Position numbers and translations under genes: made by a program. DNA of 17,271 nucleotides from Anaerolineae bacterium (GTDB lineage: Bacteria > Chloroflexota > Anaerolineae > Promineifilales > Promineifilaceae), in contig JANQGC010000002.1 of assembly GCA_028277515.1 (NCBI GenBank), positions 1 to 17,271 of the forward strand, given 5' to 3'. The notes under the pieces are model-generated. The model searched no databases, was not told where the DNA came from, and was given only the letters and a program-made list of their open reading frames with translations. Positions 6,815 through 13,947 of the stretch are shown piece by piece. Position 1 is the stretch's first letter. Each line of letters begins with the position of its first letter.

Positions 6815-7474
6815 ATGAGCCGCGAAGAGGAAATTCTAGACGGTCTTTATGAAAATACGTTAAATGGTATCGCTCCACCGGTTGTTGATTTAACCAATGA
6901 GGGCATTGAGTTGGGTATGGACCCCATGGTGCTGCTCTTTGATGCTTTAATTCCCGCGTTGGAAGAAGTCGGCCGTTTATTTGAAATCGGAGAATATTTT
7001 GTGCCGGAAATGCTGATCGCCGCCAGGGCCATGTCCGGGGCAATGGAGATTTTACAACCACTCATAGCCGCCAGTGGCGCGGAACCGCTCGGAACCTTTT
7101 TAATGGGTACGGTTAAGGGCGATATTCATGATATTGGTAAAAATCTCTGTAATGTCATGTTGGAAGGGGCCGGCTTTAATGTGGTAGACATCGGGGTCAA
7201 TGTGCCTCCGGAGACCTTTGTTGAGGCTATCAAAGAACACAATCCTGATGCGGTAGGCATGAGCGCGTTTTTGACTACAACGATGCCCATGTTCAAAACC
7301 AATATCGAAGTGATTGAAGAAGCCGGGCTGCGCGATAAGGTCAAAATTTTGGTTGGCGGCGCACCGGTGACCCAGGAATACTGCGATACGGTAGGCGCGG
7401 ATGGGTTCGCCCCGGATGCAAATTCCTGTGTGCGGGTGACTAAAAAACTGCTGGGCATTGCCGAGGGAGTTTAA
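6815..7474 (+). CDS. Corrinoid (B12-binding) methyl carrier protein, MtaC/MtbC/MtvC type
   Basis: This 219-residue cytoplasmic protein carries a cobamide and shuttles the methyl group between the two methyltransferases. Residues 1-90 form the helical cap domain (B12-binding_2), including ALIPALEEVGRLFEIGEYFVPEML. Residues 91-215 form the Rossmann-like B12 domain with the base-off motif DIHDIG (103-108), where His105 is the lower cobalt ligand. Ser150, in VGMSAF, and GGAPVT (181-186) contact the nucleotide tail in this family. GGGAG at 6803-6807 precedes the ATG by seven bases. Its genes on either side are the predicted donor-side and folate-side methyltransferases, the standard arrangement of a three-component methyltransfer system. 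Confidence 0.95.
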   Translation: MSREEEILDGLYENTLNGIAPPVVDLTNEGIELGMDPMVLLFDALIPALEEVGRLFEIGEYFVPEMLIAARAMSGAMEILQPLIAASGAEPLGTFLMGTVKGDIHDIGKNLCNVMLEGAGFNVVDIGVNVPPETFVEAIKEHNPDAVGMSAFLTTTMPMFKTNIEVIEEAGLRDKVKILVGGAPVTQEYCDTVGADGFAPDANSCVRVTKKLLGIAEGV

Positions 7475-7488
7475 AAAGGTAAATATCA

Positions 7489-8385
7489 ATGGAAACTGTC
7501 ATTAGTTCAAAAAGCAAAACAGTCATCATTAGCCCTGATGGTCCGTTTACGATTATTGGCGAGAGAATTAATCCCACAGGACGAAAGCTGCTTGCCAGGG
7601 AGATGGCTGAAGGTGATTTGAGCCGGGTAGAGAAGGATGCCATTGCCCAGGTTGAGGCAGGGGCACATGTCCTGGATGTGAACGCCGGAATTCCCCTCAT
7701 CGACGAACCGGCCGTCCTTGCCGAGGCCATCAAACTTGTGCAATCCGTCACTGATGCTCCCATTTCTATCGACTCCTCGATTGTGGAAGCCCTGGAGCGG
7801 GGTTTGGAAGTTGTCGAAGGCAAGGCGCTGGTTAATTCAGTAACAGGTGAAGATGAACGGCTAGAAAGCGTGCTGCCCCTTGTAAAGAAGCATGGCGCGG
7901 CCGTCATCGCTATTTGCAATGATGAAACGGGTATCTCCGAAGATCCGGATGTCCGTTTTGATGTGGCCAAGAAGATTGTGGAAAGAGCGTTAGATCACGG
8001 TATTCCCATGGAGGACGTCATTGTCGATCCATTGATAATGCCCGTAGGTGCTGTCCCCACAGCAGGAAATCAAGTATTCCAACTGCTGCGGCGCATCAAT
8101 GAGGAACTTGGCGTCAACACCACTGGCGGGGCAAGCAATGTCTCCTTTGGCATGCCCAACCGGCATGCGATTAATGCCCATTTCCTTTCTATGGCCATTT
8201 CTCATGGCTTGACTTCCGCCATTACCAATCCGATGGAAGAGTCGCTTAAACAAGCTGTTTTGGCCGGCAATTTGCTGATGGGACATGATGAAAATGCGAT
8301 GGCCTGGATTCAAGCCAACCGCAAGCCGGCCTCCAGTGATGGAGGTGGCCGATCGCGACGCCGTCGTCCCCGACCAACCAATTAA
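7489..8385 (+). CDS. Methyltetrahydrofolate:corrinoid methyltransferase (MeTr, AcsE/MtvA-like)
   Basis: This 298-residue DHPS-like TIM barrel passes the methyl group from the corrinoid protein to tetrahydrofolate, or the reverse. Pterin-binding motifs seen in order are FTIIGERINPTGRK (20-33), LDVNAG (62-67), ISIDSS (92-97), NSVTGE (116-121), VDPLI (179-183) and TTGGASNVSFGMPNR (211-225), whose Asn is the one that hydrogen-bonds the folate and transferred methyl in MeTr. The body ends near residue 280. A glycine-arginine tail with RSRRRRPRP follows, which is unusual for the family. AAGG at 7476-7479 is the ribosome site. The following gene begins five bases after the stop, which supports co-translation. 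Confidence 0.94.
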   Translation: METVISSKSKTVIISPDGPFTIIGERINPTGRKLLAREMAEGDLSRVEKDAIAQVEAGAHVLDVNAGIPLIDEPAVLAEAIKLVQSVTDAPISIDSSIVEALERGLEVVEGKALVNSVTGEDERLESVLPLVKKHGAAVIAICNDETGISEDPDVRFDVAKKIVERALDHGIPMEDVIVDPLIMPVGAVPTAGNQVFQLLRRINEELGVNTTGGASNVSFGMPNRHAINAHFLSMAISHGLTSAITNPMEESLKQAVLAGNLLMGHDENAMAWIQANRKPASSDGGGRSRRRRPRPTN

Positions 8386-8390
8386 ATAAA

Positions 8391-10433
8391 ATGACGGATA
8401 ACCAAGAACAACAGGACCCCCTTTTAATTTTTATGCCTTCCGGCAGGCGCGGAAGGGTTGAGACCGGCACAACGGTGTTAGAAGCTGCGCGCCAGCTTGG
8501 AGTGGAAATTGAAAGTATCTGCGGTGGGCAGATGACGTGTAATAAATGCCGGGTGCGCGTTGAAAACGGCAGTTTTTCCAAGCATCGCATTACTTCTTCA
8601 GAAGATCATCTTTCATTGGCCAGTGATCAAGAAAAAAGATTGCTGGAAAAATTAGAAAGTGAGGACTGTCGGCTGTCTTGCCAGGCCAGAGTGCAGGATG
8701 ACGTGTTGATTTTTGTGCCCGAAGAGAGCCGGGGTCAAAAGCAGATCATTCGTAAGACGGCTACGGAGCGGATAATTGACATTGATCCGGCCGTTCGTCA
8801 ATATTATATTGAAGTTGATCCGGCACAGCTGGGGCAGCACAGAGGTGATTGGGGACGGGTGCAAGACACACTGGCTGAAAAATGGGGTTTATACGATTTA
8901 GAAATTGATTTGCGTGTGCTGCGCGAGTTACAAGCAACCCTTCGTGAGGATGATTGGGCGGTAACAGTTACGATATGGAATAATCGGGTTGTCATTGATA
9001 TTCAGCCCGGTTACGTTGAAGGAATCTATGGTCTGGCCGTGGACATTGGCAGCACCACGGTGGCAGGGCATTTATGTGATTTACGCACAGGTGAAATTCT
9101 GGCCACAGAATCGATGATGAACCCCCAGGTCTCATACGGCGAAGATTTAATGAGCCGCATCTCTTATGCTGTCGAGCACAAAGATGGCTTAGACAAGATG
9201 CACAAGGCGATCATCAATACCTTGAATAAGCTGGCCGCAAAAGCTGCACGTCGTGCCGGATTGCGGGCGCGAAATATCCATGAGGTTGTCTTTGTGGGTA
9301 ATACGACCATGGTCCATCTGCTGCTTGGCATTCATCCGGTCGAATTGGGCGGTGCTCCGTTTGCCCTGGCTAACCGGGATGGAATGGATTTGACAGCTAG
9401 CGAAATGGGATTGCGCTTCCATCAAGGGGCGCGAGTCCATGTTTTACCGGCCGAAGCGGGGCATGTTGGGGCTGATAATGTTGGCGCGCTCATTGCCGAG
9501 GAGCCATATAACGAGGATGACATTACGCTGATGGTTGATGTAGGCACCAATGCTGAGATTGTGCTCGGCAACAAGGAGTGGATGTTTAGCGCATCTAGCC
9601 CAACCGGTCCCGCTTTTGAAGGGGCGCAAATTCTTCATGGTATGCGTGCGGCCCCGGGTGCGATTGAACGAGTGCGCATTGATCCCATCAGTAAGGAACC
9701 GCGATTCAGGGTAATCGGTGAAGAGAAATGGTCGAATGAATGGGATCTCTCGCCCAACGCCAGTCTGGAAGATCAGCCGCGACATTTGGCAGCGGGAATT
9801 TGTGGATCGGGAATCATTGAAGTCATTGCGGAAATGTACCTGTCTGAGGTCGTTTTGGCGGACGGAAGGTTCAATCCAAAATGCACGTCACCGCGTTTGC
9901 ATTGGGACATCCCTGGGGGCGCCTACGAACTGGCTACGGCCCTGGAAACGACGAATGACAAACCATTGTTTATCACGTTGAGCGATATCCGGAATATTCA
10001 GTTGGCCAAGGCGGCGCTATATGCCGGGGCTAAATTACTCATGAAGCGTGCCAGTGTGAAAGAGGTTGATCGCGTGATCCTTGCGGGTGCGTTTGGCAGC
10101 TATATCGATAAAAAACATGCCATGGTATTAGGTCTTGTTCCTAACTGCGATCTTAAGAATGTATATGCCGTGGGTAATGCTGCAGGCGATGGCGCGCGAA
10201 TTGCGCTTTTGAACAAAAAGAAACGGATTGAAGCGCAGTCTCTGGTAGAGTGGGTGAAATACATTGAAACGGCCGTTGATCCGGATTTCCAGGATGAGTT
10301 TTCCGGCGCAATCCATCTTCCTCATTCTAGCGATTCGTTTAGCAATCTGGCGGATATTCTTCCAGCAAAGCCAACCTACGCAGTTAACGGTATTTCACGC
10401 CGTTCACGCCGGGCAGTTTTAAACCAGGAATAA
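8391..10433 (+). CDS. Reductive activator of corrinoid proteins (RACo/ASKHA, DUF4445) with N-terminal 2Fe-2S domain
   Basis: This 680-residue protein uses ATP hydrolysis and one electron to return an accidentally oxidised cob(II)alamin carrier to active cob(I)alamin. Residues 10-110 are a plant-type ferredoxin domain with Cys44, Cys50, Cys53 and Cys97 (CX5CX2CXnC) as likely cluster ligands; Cys93 is an alternative for the last. A linker follows, and from about 212 an actin-like ASKHA fold: VDIGSTTVAG (217-226, phosphate 1), VGNTTMVHLLLG, MVDVGTNAEIVLG, GICGSG and LAGAFGSYIDKKHAM near the end. Domain order and length match RACo. There is no clear ribosome site; the start lies five bases after the previous stop and may rely on coupling. 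Its presence confirms that the operon is a low-potential corrinoid methyltransfer system. Confidence 0.95.
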   Translation: MTDNQEQQDPLLIFMPSGRRGRVETGTTVLEAARQLGVEIESICGGQMTCNKCRVRVENGSFSKHRITSSEDHLSLASDQEKRLLEKLESEDCRLSCQARVQDDVLIFVPEESRGQKQIIRKTATERIIDIDPAVRQYYIEVDPAQLGQHRGDWGRVQDTLAEKWGLYDLEIDLRVLRELQATLREDDWAVTVTIWNNRVVIDIQPGYVEGIYGLAVDIGSTTVAGHLCDLRTGEILATESMMNPQVSYGEDLMSRISYAVEHKDGLDKMHKAIINTLNKLAAKAARRAGLRARNIHEVVFVGNTTMVHLLLGIHPVELGGAPFALANRDGMDLTASEMGLRFHQGARVHVLPAEAGHVGADNVGALIAEEPYNEDDITLMVDVGTNAEIVLGNKEWMFSASSPTGPAFEGAQILHGMRAAPGAIERVRIDPISKEPRFRVIGEEKWSNEWDLSPNASLEDQPRHLAAGICGSGIIEVIAEMYLSEVVLADGRFNPKCTSPRLHWDIPGGAYELATALETTNDKPLFITLSDIRNIQLAKAALYAGAKLLMKRASVKEVDRVILAGAFGSYIDKKHAMVLGLVPNCDLKNVYAVGNAAGDGARIALLNKKKRIEAQSLVEWVKYIETAVDPDFQDEFSGAIHLPHSSDSFSNLADILPAKPTYAVNGISRRSRRAVLNQE

Positions 10434-10437
10434 TTTT

Positions 10438-10746
10438 ATGCCTAAATTCCAAATAATCTCATGGCGGGACATTCCCGCACAGGTAAAAGTTGTGTCCGGA
10501 CGGGAAAGGGTCGGAAGACCCTTGTCAAAACGTTTTCCCGTGGCCATTGATGAGGCCGCGATGCGCGCCGGTTTGACCAGTTCTGATGATTATCTTGAAC
10601 AATGGCACCCCGGACCGTGGCACGAACGGGAAGGGGAATTAGAAGAAGTGGCGGATGCTATTGTGGCCGAAATTGAAGCGGCTTATACACCAGAAAGATT
10701 GAAAGCCCTTATTGAGCAGTTTGGACTTGAAAATGGGGATGGTTAG
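10438..10746 (+). CDS. Small PF13769-type protein ('virulence factor' family), role unknown
   Basis: This 102-residue cytoplasmic protein has no signal peptide or membrane segment. SWRDIPAQVKVVSGRERVGRP, then SKRFPVAIDEAAMRAGL and SDDYLEQWHPGPW, match what I recall of the PF13769 family. The family name 'virulence factor' is historical and says little. Members often sit beside methyltetrahydrofolate methyltransferase, RACo-like and MTHFR-C genes, as here, so a helper role in corrinoid or folate methyl transfer is likely, but no biochemical activity can be read from the sequence. AGGA at 10426-10429 serves as ribosome site, and the gene begins four bases after the RACo stop. The C-terminal third is an acidic helix (EGELEEVADAIVAEIEAA). 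Confidence 0.8.
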   Translation: MPKFQIISWRDIPAQVKVVSGRERVGRPLSKRFPVAIDEAAMRAGLTSSDDYLEQWHPGPWHEREGELEEVADAIVAEIEAAYTPERLKALIEQFGLENGDG

Positions 10747-10752
10747 GGGATC

Positions 10753-11295
10753 ATGCTGCGCTGGCTGCAAAATTATCCTCATGCGCTAGAACTCATCTAT
10801 GATGCCTTTGATCGAATTCTAATACCTTTTAAGGGCTGGCTCAAACCTGGTTCTGCGTTGGAACCGGCCGTTACCTGGATTGAAAAAGTAGGCAAGGAAG
10901 CAGTCTTTGACTGCCGCATGTGTGGACAATGCATTTTGCATTCTACCGGCATGACCTGCTCGATGAGTTGTCCGAAAAACTTGAGAAATGGTCCTTGTGG
11001 TGGCGTGCGGGCCAATGGGCATTGTGAGGTGAAACCGGAAATGATGTGCATCTGGGTGGAGGCCTATGAACGATCCTTAAAAATGCCCAAATATGGCAGT
11101 GATTTGATTGAGATCCAGCCCCCGGTCAACCGGCAGTTAGAAGGAAGTTCAGCCTGGGTTAATATGCTTTATGATATTGATACGGAGATGCCAAAAGGCT
11201 GGGTTAAAACTTCCGATATAGAAGTTCTATCCGCTGGTGCCGACACAGAATTGCGCCGGTCGTGGACATTGAAATCCCAAAAAGCCCCAATCTAA
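10753..11295 (+). CDS. metV: MetV-like protein (MTHFR C-terminal family, cysteine-rich)
   Basis: This 180-residue protein has a dense cysteine block at residues 54-99: Cys54, 57, 60, 69, 73, 82, 91 and 99, in FDCRMCGQCILHSTGMTC followed by SCPKNLRNGPCGG. This matches the MetV / MTHFR_C family (PF12225), an iron-sulfur or zinc partner of methylenetetrahydrofolate reductase MetF in acetogens. Residues 1-50 are amphipathic rather than membrane-spanning. The ribosome site AGGGGA (10745-10750) overlaps the previous stop. No metF gene follows; the operon ends at a terminator 17 bases later. The protein may serve a MetF encoded elsewhere, or pass electrons to the RACo or methyl-folate enzymes of this operon; which of these is right cannot be told here. 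Confidence 0.85.
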   Translation: MLRWLQNYPHALELIYDAFDRILIPFKGWLKPGSALEPAVTWIEKVGKEAVFDCRMCGQCILHSTGMTCSMSCPKNLRNGPCGGVRANGHCEVKPEMMCIWVEAYERSLKMPKYGSDLIEIQPPVNRQLEGSSAWVNMLYDIDTEMPKGWVKTSDIEVLSAGADTELRRSWTLKSQKAPI

Positions 11296-11311
11296 GAGAA
11301 ATGGTGTAAAC

Positions 11312-11351
11312 AAAAAGCGCGCTCCGGCCTATGCACTGGAGCGCGCTTTTT
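11312..11351. terminator. Bidirectional Rho-independent terminator
   Basis: AAAAAGCGCGCTCC (11312-11325) and GGAGCGCGCTTTTT (11338-11351) form a perfect 14-bp stem with a 12-base loop. The A-run and T-run at its ends provide U-tracts on both strands. It lies between the convergent metV-like gene and the minus-strand mutarotase gene and ends both operons. Confidence 0.93.
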
Positions 11352-11359
11352 ACCTTAAC

Positions 11360-11860
11360 CTAATCGACTATAGGTGGGACATCATTGTCGGCTATCATAC
11401 GTCGTCGCTCGACATAAGCCGGTAAGATCATTTCGCCTTCTCCCGTAAACCAGGCATTGGGATCGGTACTGGCTACCAGGGCGATATTAGCCCAGGGATT
11501 GAATGAGCCGGAACGCACAATAACCTTTGCCCGGTGGGCGATGTCGTTGACCAGGTCTTCGTGGGTTGTCAATTTAAAGACCGCACCCGAACCGGTGAAA
11601 ATATCTTGTAAGGACTCAAAAAGTGGTTTGTTGTTTTCCAGGATATCGCCAGCGAAGTGTACTTCTTCTATAAACACTTCTTTGCGCATCACCCGCAAGA
11701 CATCAAGCACGTCCGGTATTCCTTCATAAAAACCGAGGTCAATCCGGTTTGCATCAGCCGGAATTGGAAAACCGGCATCAGTCACAAGCAAGATGTCTGA
11801 ATGGCCCAGAGTAGCCAACGCTTCAGCCAATTCCGGATGTAGGATACGATTTGGTCTCAT
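11360..11860 (-). CDS. RbsD/FucU-family sugar mutarotase, second copy
   Basis: This 166-residue cytoplasmic protein, last gene of the minus-strand operon, is related along its whole length to the one at 2903-3379. RILHPELAEALATLGHSDIL carries the conserved active-site His, and VTDAGFPIPADANRIDLG the Asp. VIVRSGSFNPWANIAL keeps the conserved Asn but, as in the first copy, has Trp in place of the usual Tyr. CTCCT at 11868-11872 (AGGAG on the minus strand) lies seven bases before the ATG. The kinase stop is 20 bases upstream. It should interconvert ring forms of the sugar used by that kinase. The exact sugar is unknown; the shared Trp suggests that both copies act on related substrates. Confidence 0.9.
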   Translation of the reverse strand: MRPNRILHPELAEALATLGHSDILLVTDAGFPIPADANRIDLGFYEGIPDVLDVLRVMRKEVFIEEVHFAGDILENNKPLFESLQDIFTGSGAVFKLTTHEDLVNDIAHRAKVIVRSGSFNPWANIALVASTDPNAWFTGEGEMILPAYVERRRMIADNDVPPIVD

Positions 11861-11880
11861 TTTTTATCTCCTGTCGTTAA

Positions 11881-12819
11881 TCAATGGTTATTTGCTAGAA
11901 ATTCTTCTACTTCCGCACGGGTATGATATGAAGGAACCGTGTCCCACCGGGTACAGCATAGTCCGGCGACGGCGTTGCCGAAGCGCGCTGCCTCGCTTAA
12001 TGATAGACCATCCAGCAATCCCGTGGCTAAGGAAGCGTTGAAACTGTCGCCGGCACCATTACTATCAACGATGCCCTCAATTTTATAGGCGGGCACTTCT
12101 TGCACACCATCGGCCGTGACAATGAGACTGCCCCGCTCACCAAGGGTGACCAGAACAGTGCGGCAGCCGCGATCCAACAACGCTTGGGCCAGTTCCACCT
12201 CTTCCGCCTCATCTCCAGGCAGCATGCCCAGGCAGACCCGCAGTTCCGTTTCATTGGGGGTGAGGATGTCAACGGCCGATAGATCGACTTCACGAAGATC
12301 ATAAGCTGGGGCAGGATTTAGAATAACTGTTGCACCGGCATCGTGGCCGACTTTGGCGGCGTGCAGTGCGGTCTCCAGCGGGATTTCTAACTGGATTAAG
12401 ACTACTGAGTTTTCATCTATGATGCCCTCTGCTTGGTCAACATCTTCGGGCTGGAATAGCTGGTTAGCCCCAATATCAATGGTGATTATATTGTGACCAT
12501 CGGTTGATTTAATGATGAACCCGGCTCCTGTAGCTAATTCTTCGTGGGATTTTAAATGGTCGATGTTTACCCCTTCTTCAATCATTAAATCGCTAAACGC
12601 ACGGCCGAAGTCGTCATCCCCTATCGCGCCTACGAAATGAACATCCGCACCTAATCTTGCTGATTGGACGGCCATATCTGAACCCTTTCCACCATAAGCT
12701 GTGCGAAAATTTTTGGCTAAGATCGTTTCTCCCCTTGTGGGAATGCGCTCCGTATCCATCACCAGAGCAACTAAATAACTGCCAATGATAACAAGCCTGC
12801 TCTTTGATTCAGTGCTCAC
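11881..12819 (-). CDS. PfkB-family carbohydrate kinase, second copy
   Basis: This 312-residue ribokinase-like enzyme is paralogous to 1953-2882. GGKGSDMAVQSARLGA starts at residue 43 (first PfkB signature), LTPNETELRVCLG at 186, and DSNGAGDSFNASLA at 252, with catalytic Asp258. The residue before GAGD is Asn instead of the usual Thr/Ser, which may affect phosphate or sugar binding. Translation starts at a GTG (minus strand, 12819-12817), supported by AAGGAG about ten bases upstream, overlapping the deoC stop. It lies between deoC and the mutarotase with 20-base gaps on both sides, a compact operon. Its product would be the aldolase substrate, a 5-phosphate of a pentose or deoxypentose or a related acid; the exact sugar is not readable. 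Confidence 0.93.
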   Translation of the reverse strand: MSTESKSRLVIIGSYLVALVMDTERIPTRGETILAKNFRTAYGGKGSDMAVQSARLGADVHFVGAIGDDDFGRAFSDLMIEEGVNIDHLKSHEELATGAGFIIKSTDGHNIITIDIGANQLFQPEDVDQAEGIIDENSVVLIQLEIPLETALHAAKVGHDAGATVILNPAPAYDLREVDLSAVDILTPNETELRVCLGMLPGDEAEEVELAQALLDRGCRTVLVTLGERGSLIVTADGVQEVPAYKIEGIVDSNGAGDSFNASLATGLLDGLSLSEAARFGNAVAGLCCTRWDTVPSYHTRAEVEEFLANNH

Positions 12820-12839
12820 AATAGAAATCTCCTTACTGA

Positions 12840-13544
12840 TTAACCCGGATAAGTATCAATGATATTATCGCCAGTACTGCTGCCGATCAATTCTGCCCCG
12901 GCATTGAGCATTTCAATCGCTTTCTCATAGGTATTGACTCGCCCTGATGCCTTTACACGGCTCTTCGTCCCTTCTGTCACAGAGCGGATGAGAGCCATAT
13001 CTTCAGCAGTGGCCGGGATGCCACCCTCCCCCCAGCCACTGGAATTTTTGATCCAATGCACTTCTCCCTCTGTTAATAGTTTGACGGCATTCCGCTTTTC
13101 TTCTTCACTATACAGGAATCCAAATTCAAGCATGGCTTTGACTTCCCGCCCTTCGGCAGCGCGGACAAGGGCAGCGCCTTCCTCGCGGAACTCATCAAAC
13201 ATCCCGGAGCGATAATAGCCTATATTGGGTTCGTAATCGACGGTGTCGGCCCCTAAGGCAAAACATTCCCGAACAAGGCCGATTTTAGCATGTAAACTTT
13301 CTCCACCCATCGGCAAGCCAATACAAGTTGCGACTTGTACGATGGTACCCTTTAGGATTTCCTTGGCTACAGGTACCCAGCACATTTGCACCATGGTGGC
13401 GTCAAAATTATATTCGGCACATTTTTCCACGTGGGCAACAATCTCATCACGGGAAGATTGGGGTTTCACATTTGTATATTGAATCAGCTTTGCGAGTTCT
13501 TGCTTCGATAATTGTCGAGCGTCGCTTTTCGCTATGGGTTGCAT
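12840..13544 (-). CDS. deoC: DeoC-family aldolase (2-deoxyribose-5-phosphate aldolase-like)
   Basis: This 234-residue class I aldolase would split a phosphorylated sugar into glyceraldehyde 3-phosphate and a small aldehyde. Catalytic features of DERA are present: Lys166 in WIKNSSGWG (Schiff base), Lys198 in RVKASGRVN, Asp103 in ADTVDYEPNIG and Cys55 in MVQMCWVP. The stretch after Asp103 (YEPNIG instead of 'VVxN/P') and the ending GSSTGDNIIDTYPG differ from common DeoC, so a related substrate is possible. I prefer the second ATG (13544) because GAGGA lies just before it; an ATG at 13559 would add five residues but has no ribosome site. It is first in the operon behind a strong promoter and a GntR-type operator. 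A decayed relative lies at 3380-3623. Confidence 0.92.
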   Translation of the reverse strand: MQPIAKSDARQLSKQELAKLIQYTNVKPQSSRDEIVAHVEKCAEYNFDATMVQMCWVPVAKEILKGTIVQVATCIGLPMGGESLHAKIGLVRECFALGADTVDYEPNIGYYRSGMFDEFREEGAALVRAAEGREVKAMLEFGFLYSEEEKRNAVKLLTEGEVHWIKNSSGWGEGGIPATAEDMALIRSVTEGTKSRVKASGRVNTYEKAIEMLNAGAELIGSSTGDNIIDTYPG

Positions 13545-13582
13545 CTTTTGTTTCCTCATGCTATATTGCTAAAAAACAACTT

Positions 13583-13602
13583 TTGTAACTATGTAATTAC
13601 AA
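13583..13602. promoter_or_regulatory. GntR-type operator, deoC side
   Basis: TTGTAA (13583-13588) and TTACAA (13597-13602) form an inverted repeat with an 8-base centre, CTATGTAA. The site abuts the -10 box of the minus-strand deoC promoter and covers the predicted start point, so a bound repressor would block transcription. A near copy lies at 14959-14978; the two flank the GntR gene at 13948. Binding is inferred. Confidence 0.75.
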
Positions 13603-13630
13603 AGTATAAAGATTCTGTTTTTTTTGTCAA
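13603..13630 (-). promoter_or_regulatory. Sigma70-type promoter of deoC-kinase-mutarotase operon
   Basis: Read on the minus strand, TTGACA occupies 13630-13625 and TATACT 13608-13603 with a 16-base spacer. The transcription start should fall near 13596, inside the operator, leaving a leader of about 50 bases. Confidence 0.72.
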
Positions 13631-13947
13631 CTGTTTTTTGCGCATTTTGATGACGAAAATGGAGGTTCAAAAATAGCAAGCCAACACAGAATTATTGCGA
13701 ACGAATCCAAAGCTGGATTATTAGTTCATTGTGTCGGAAGGGTTTTTCAGTAGTCCACTTTGCAACTGCGATTGCAAATGCCCCCATTTGCGCACCCCAC
13801 AACGGAAAAATGATTTCGCGGCTATGATATAGATATTACCGGCTGAGGAAAAACCATGGTCGAGGTTGGCATTTATCAATATTAGACTTAAAATAAAAAG
13901 GCTCACTGGGATTATCTAATATTTTATAAGGCTTAGCCGGGTGCAAA
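13631..13947. other. Intergenic region upstream of second gntR, with inverted repeats
   Basis: I see no gene here. TTTGCAA (13759-13765) and TTGCAAA (13772-13778) form an inverted repeat around CTGCGA, a possible regulator site. Overlapping it, GCAAATG (13774-13780) and CATTTGC (13785-13791) form a hairpin with a CCCC loop and no T-run. I found no convincing promoter hexamer pair for the regulator gene; an A/T-rich tract at about 13883-13930 may hold it. Confidence 0.45.

Noticed and set aside
6627..7061. Minus-strand open frame (144 codons) across the methyltransferase/corrinoid protein junction
   Set aside because: It covers two well-supported plus-strand genes, shows no family motif, and fits a shadow frame.
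7440..7970. Long minus-strand open frame (176 codons) opposite the methyl-THF methyltransferase
   Set aside because: It is antisense to a clearly conserved gene, its product is low-complexity Ser/Thr-rich without any domain, and there is no ribosome site.
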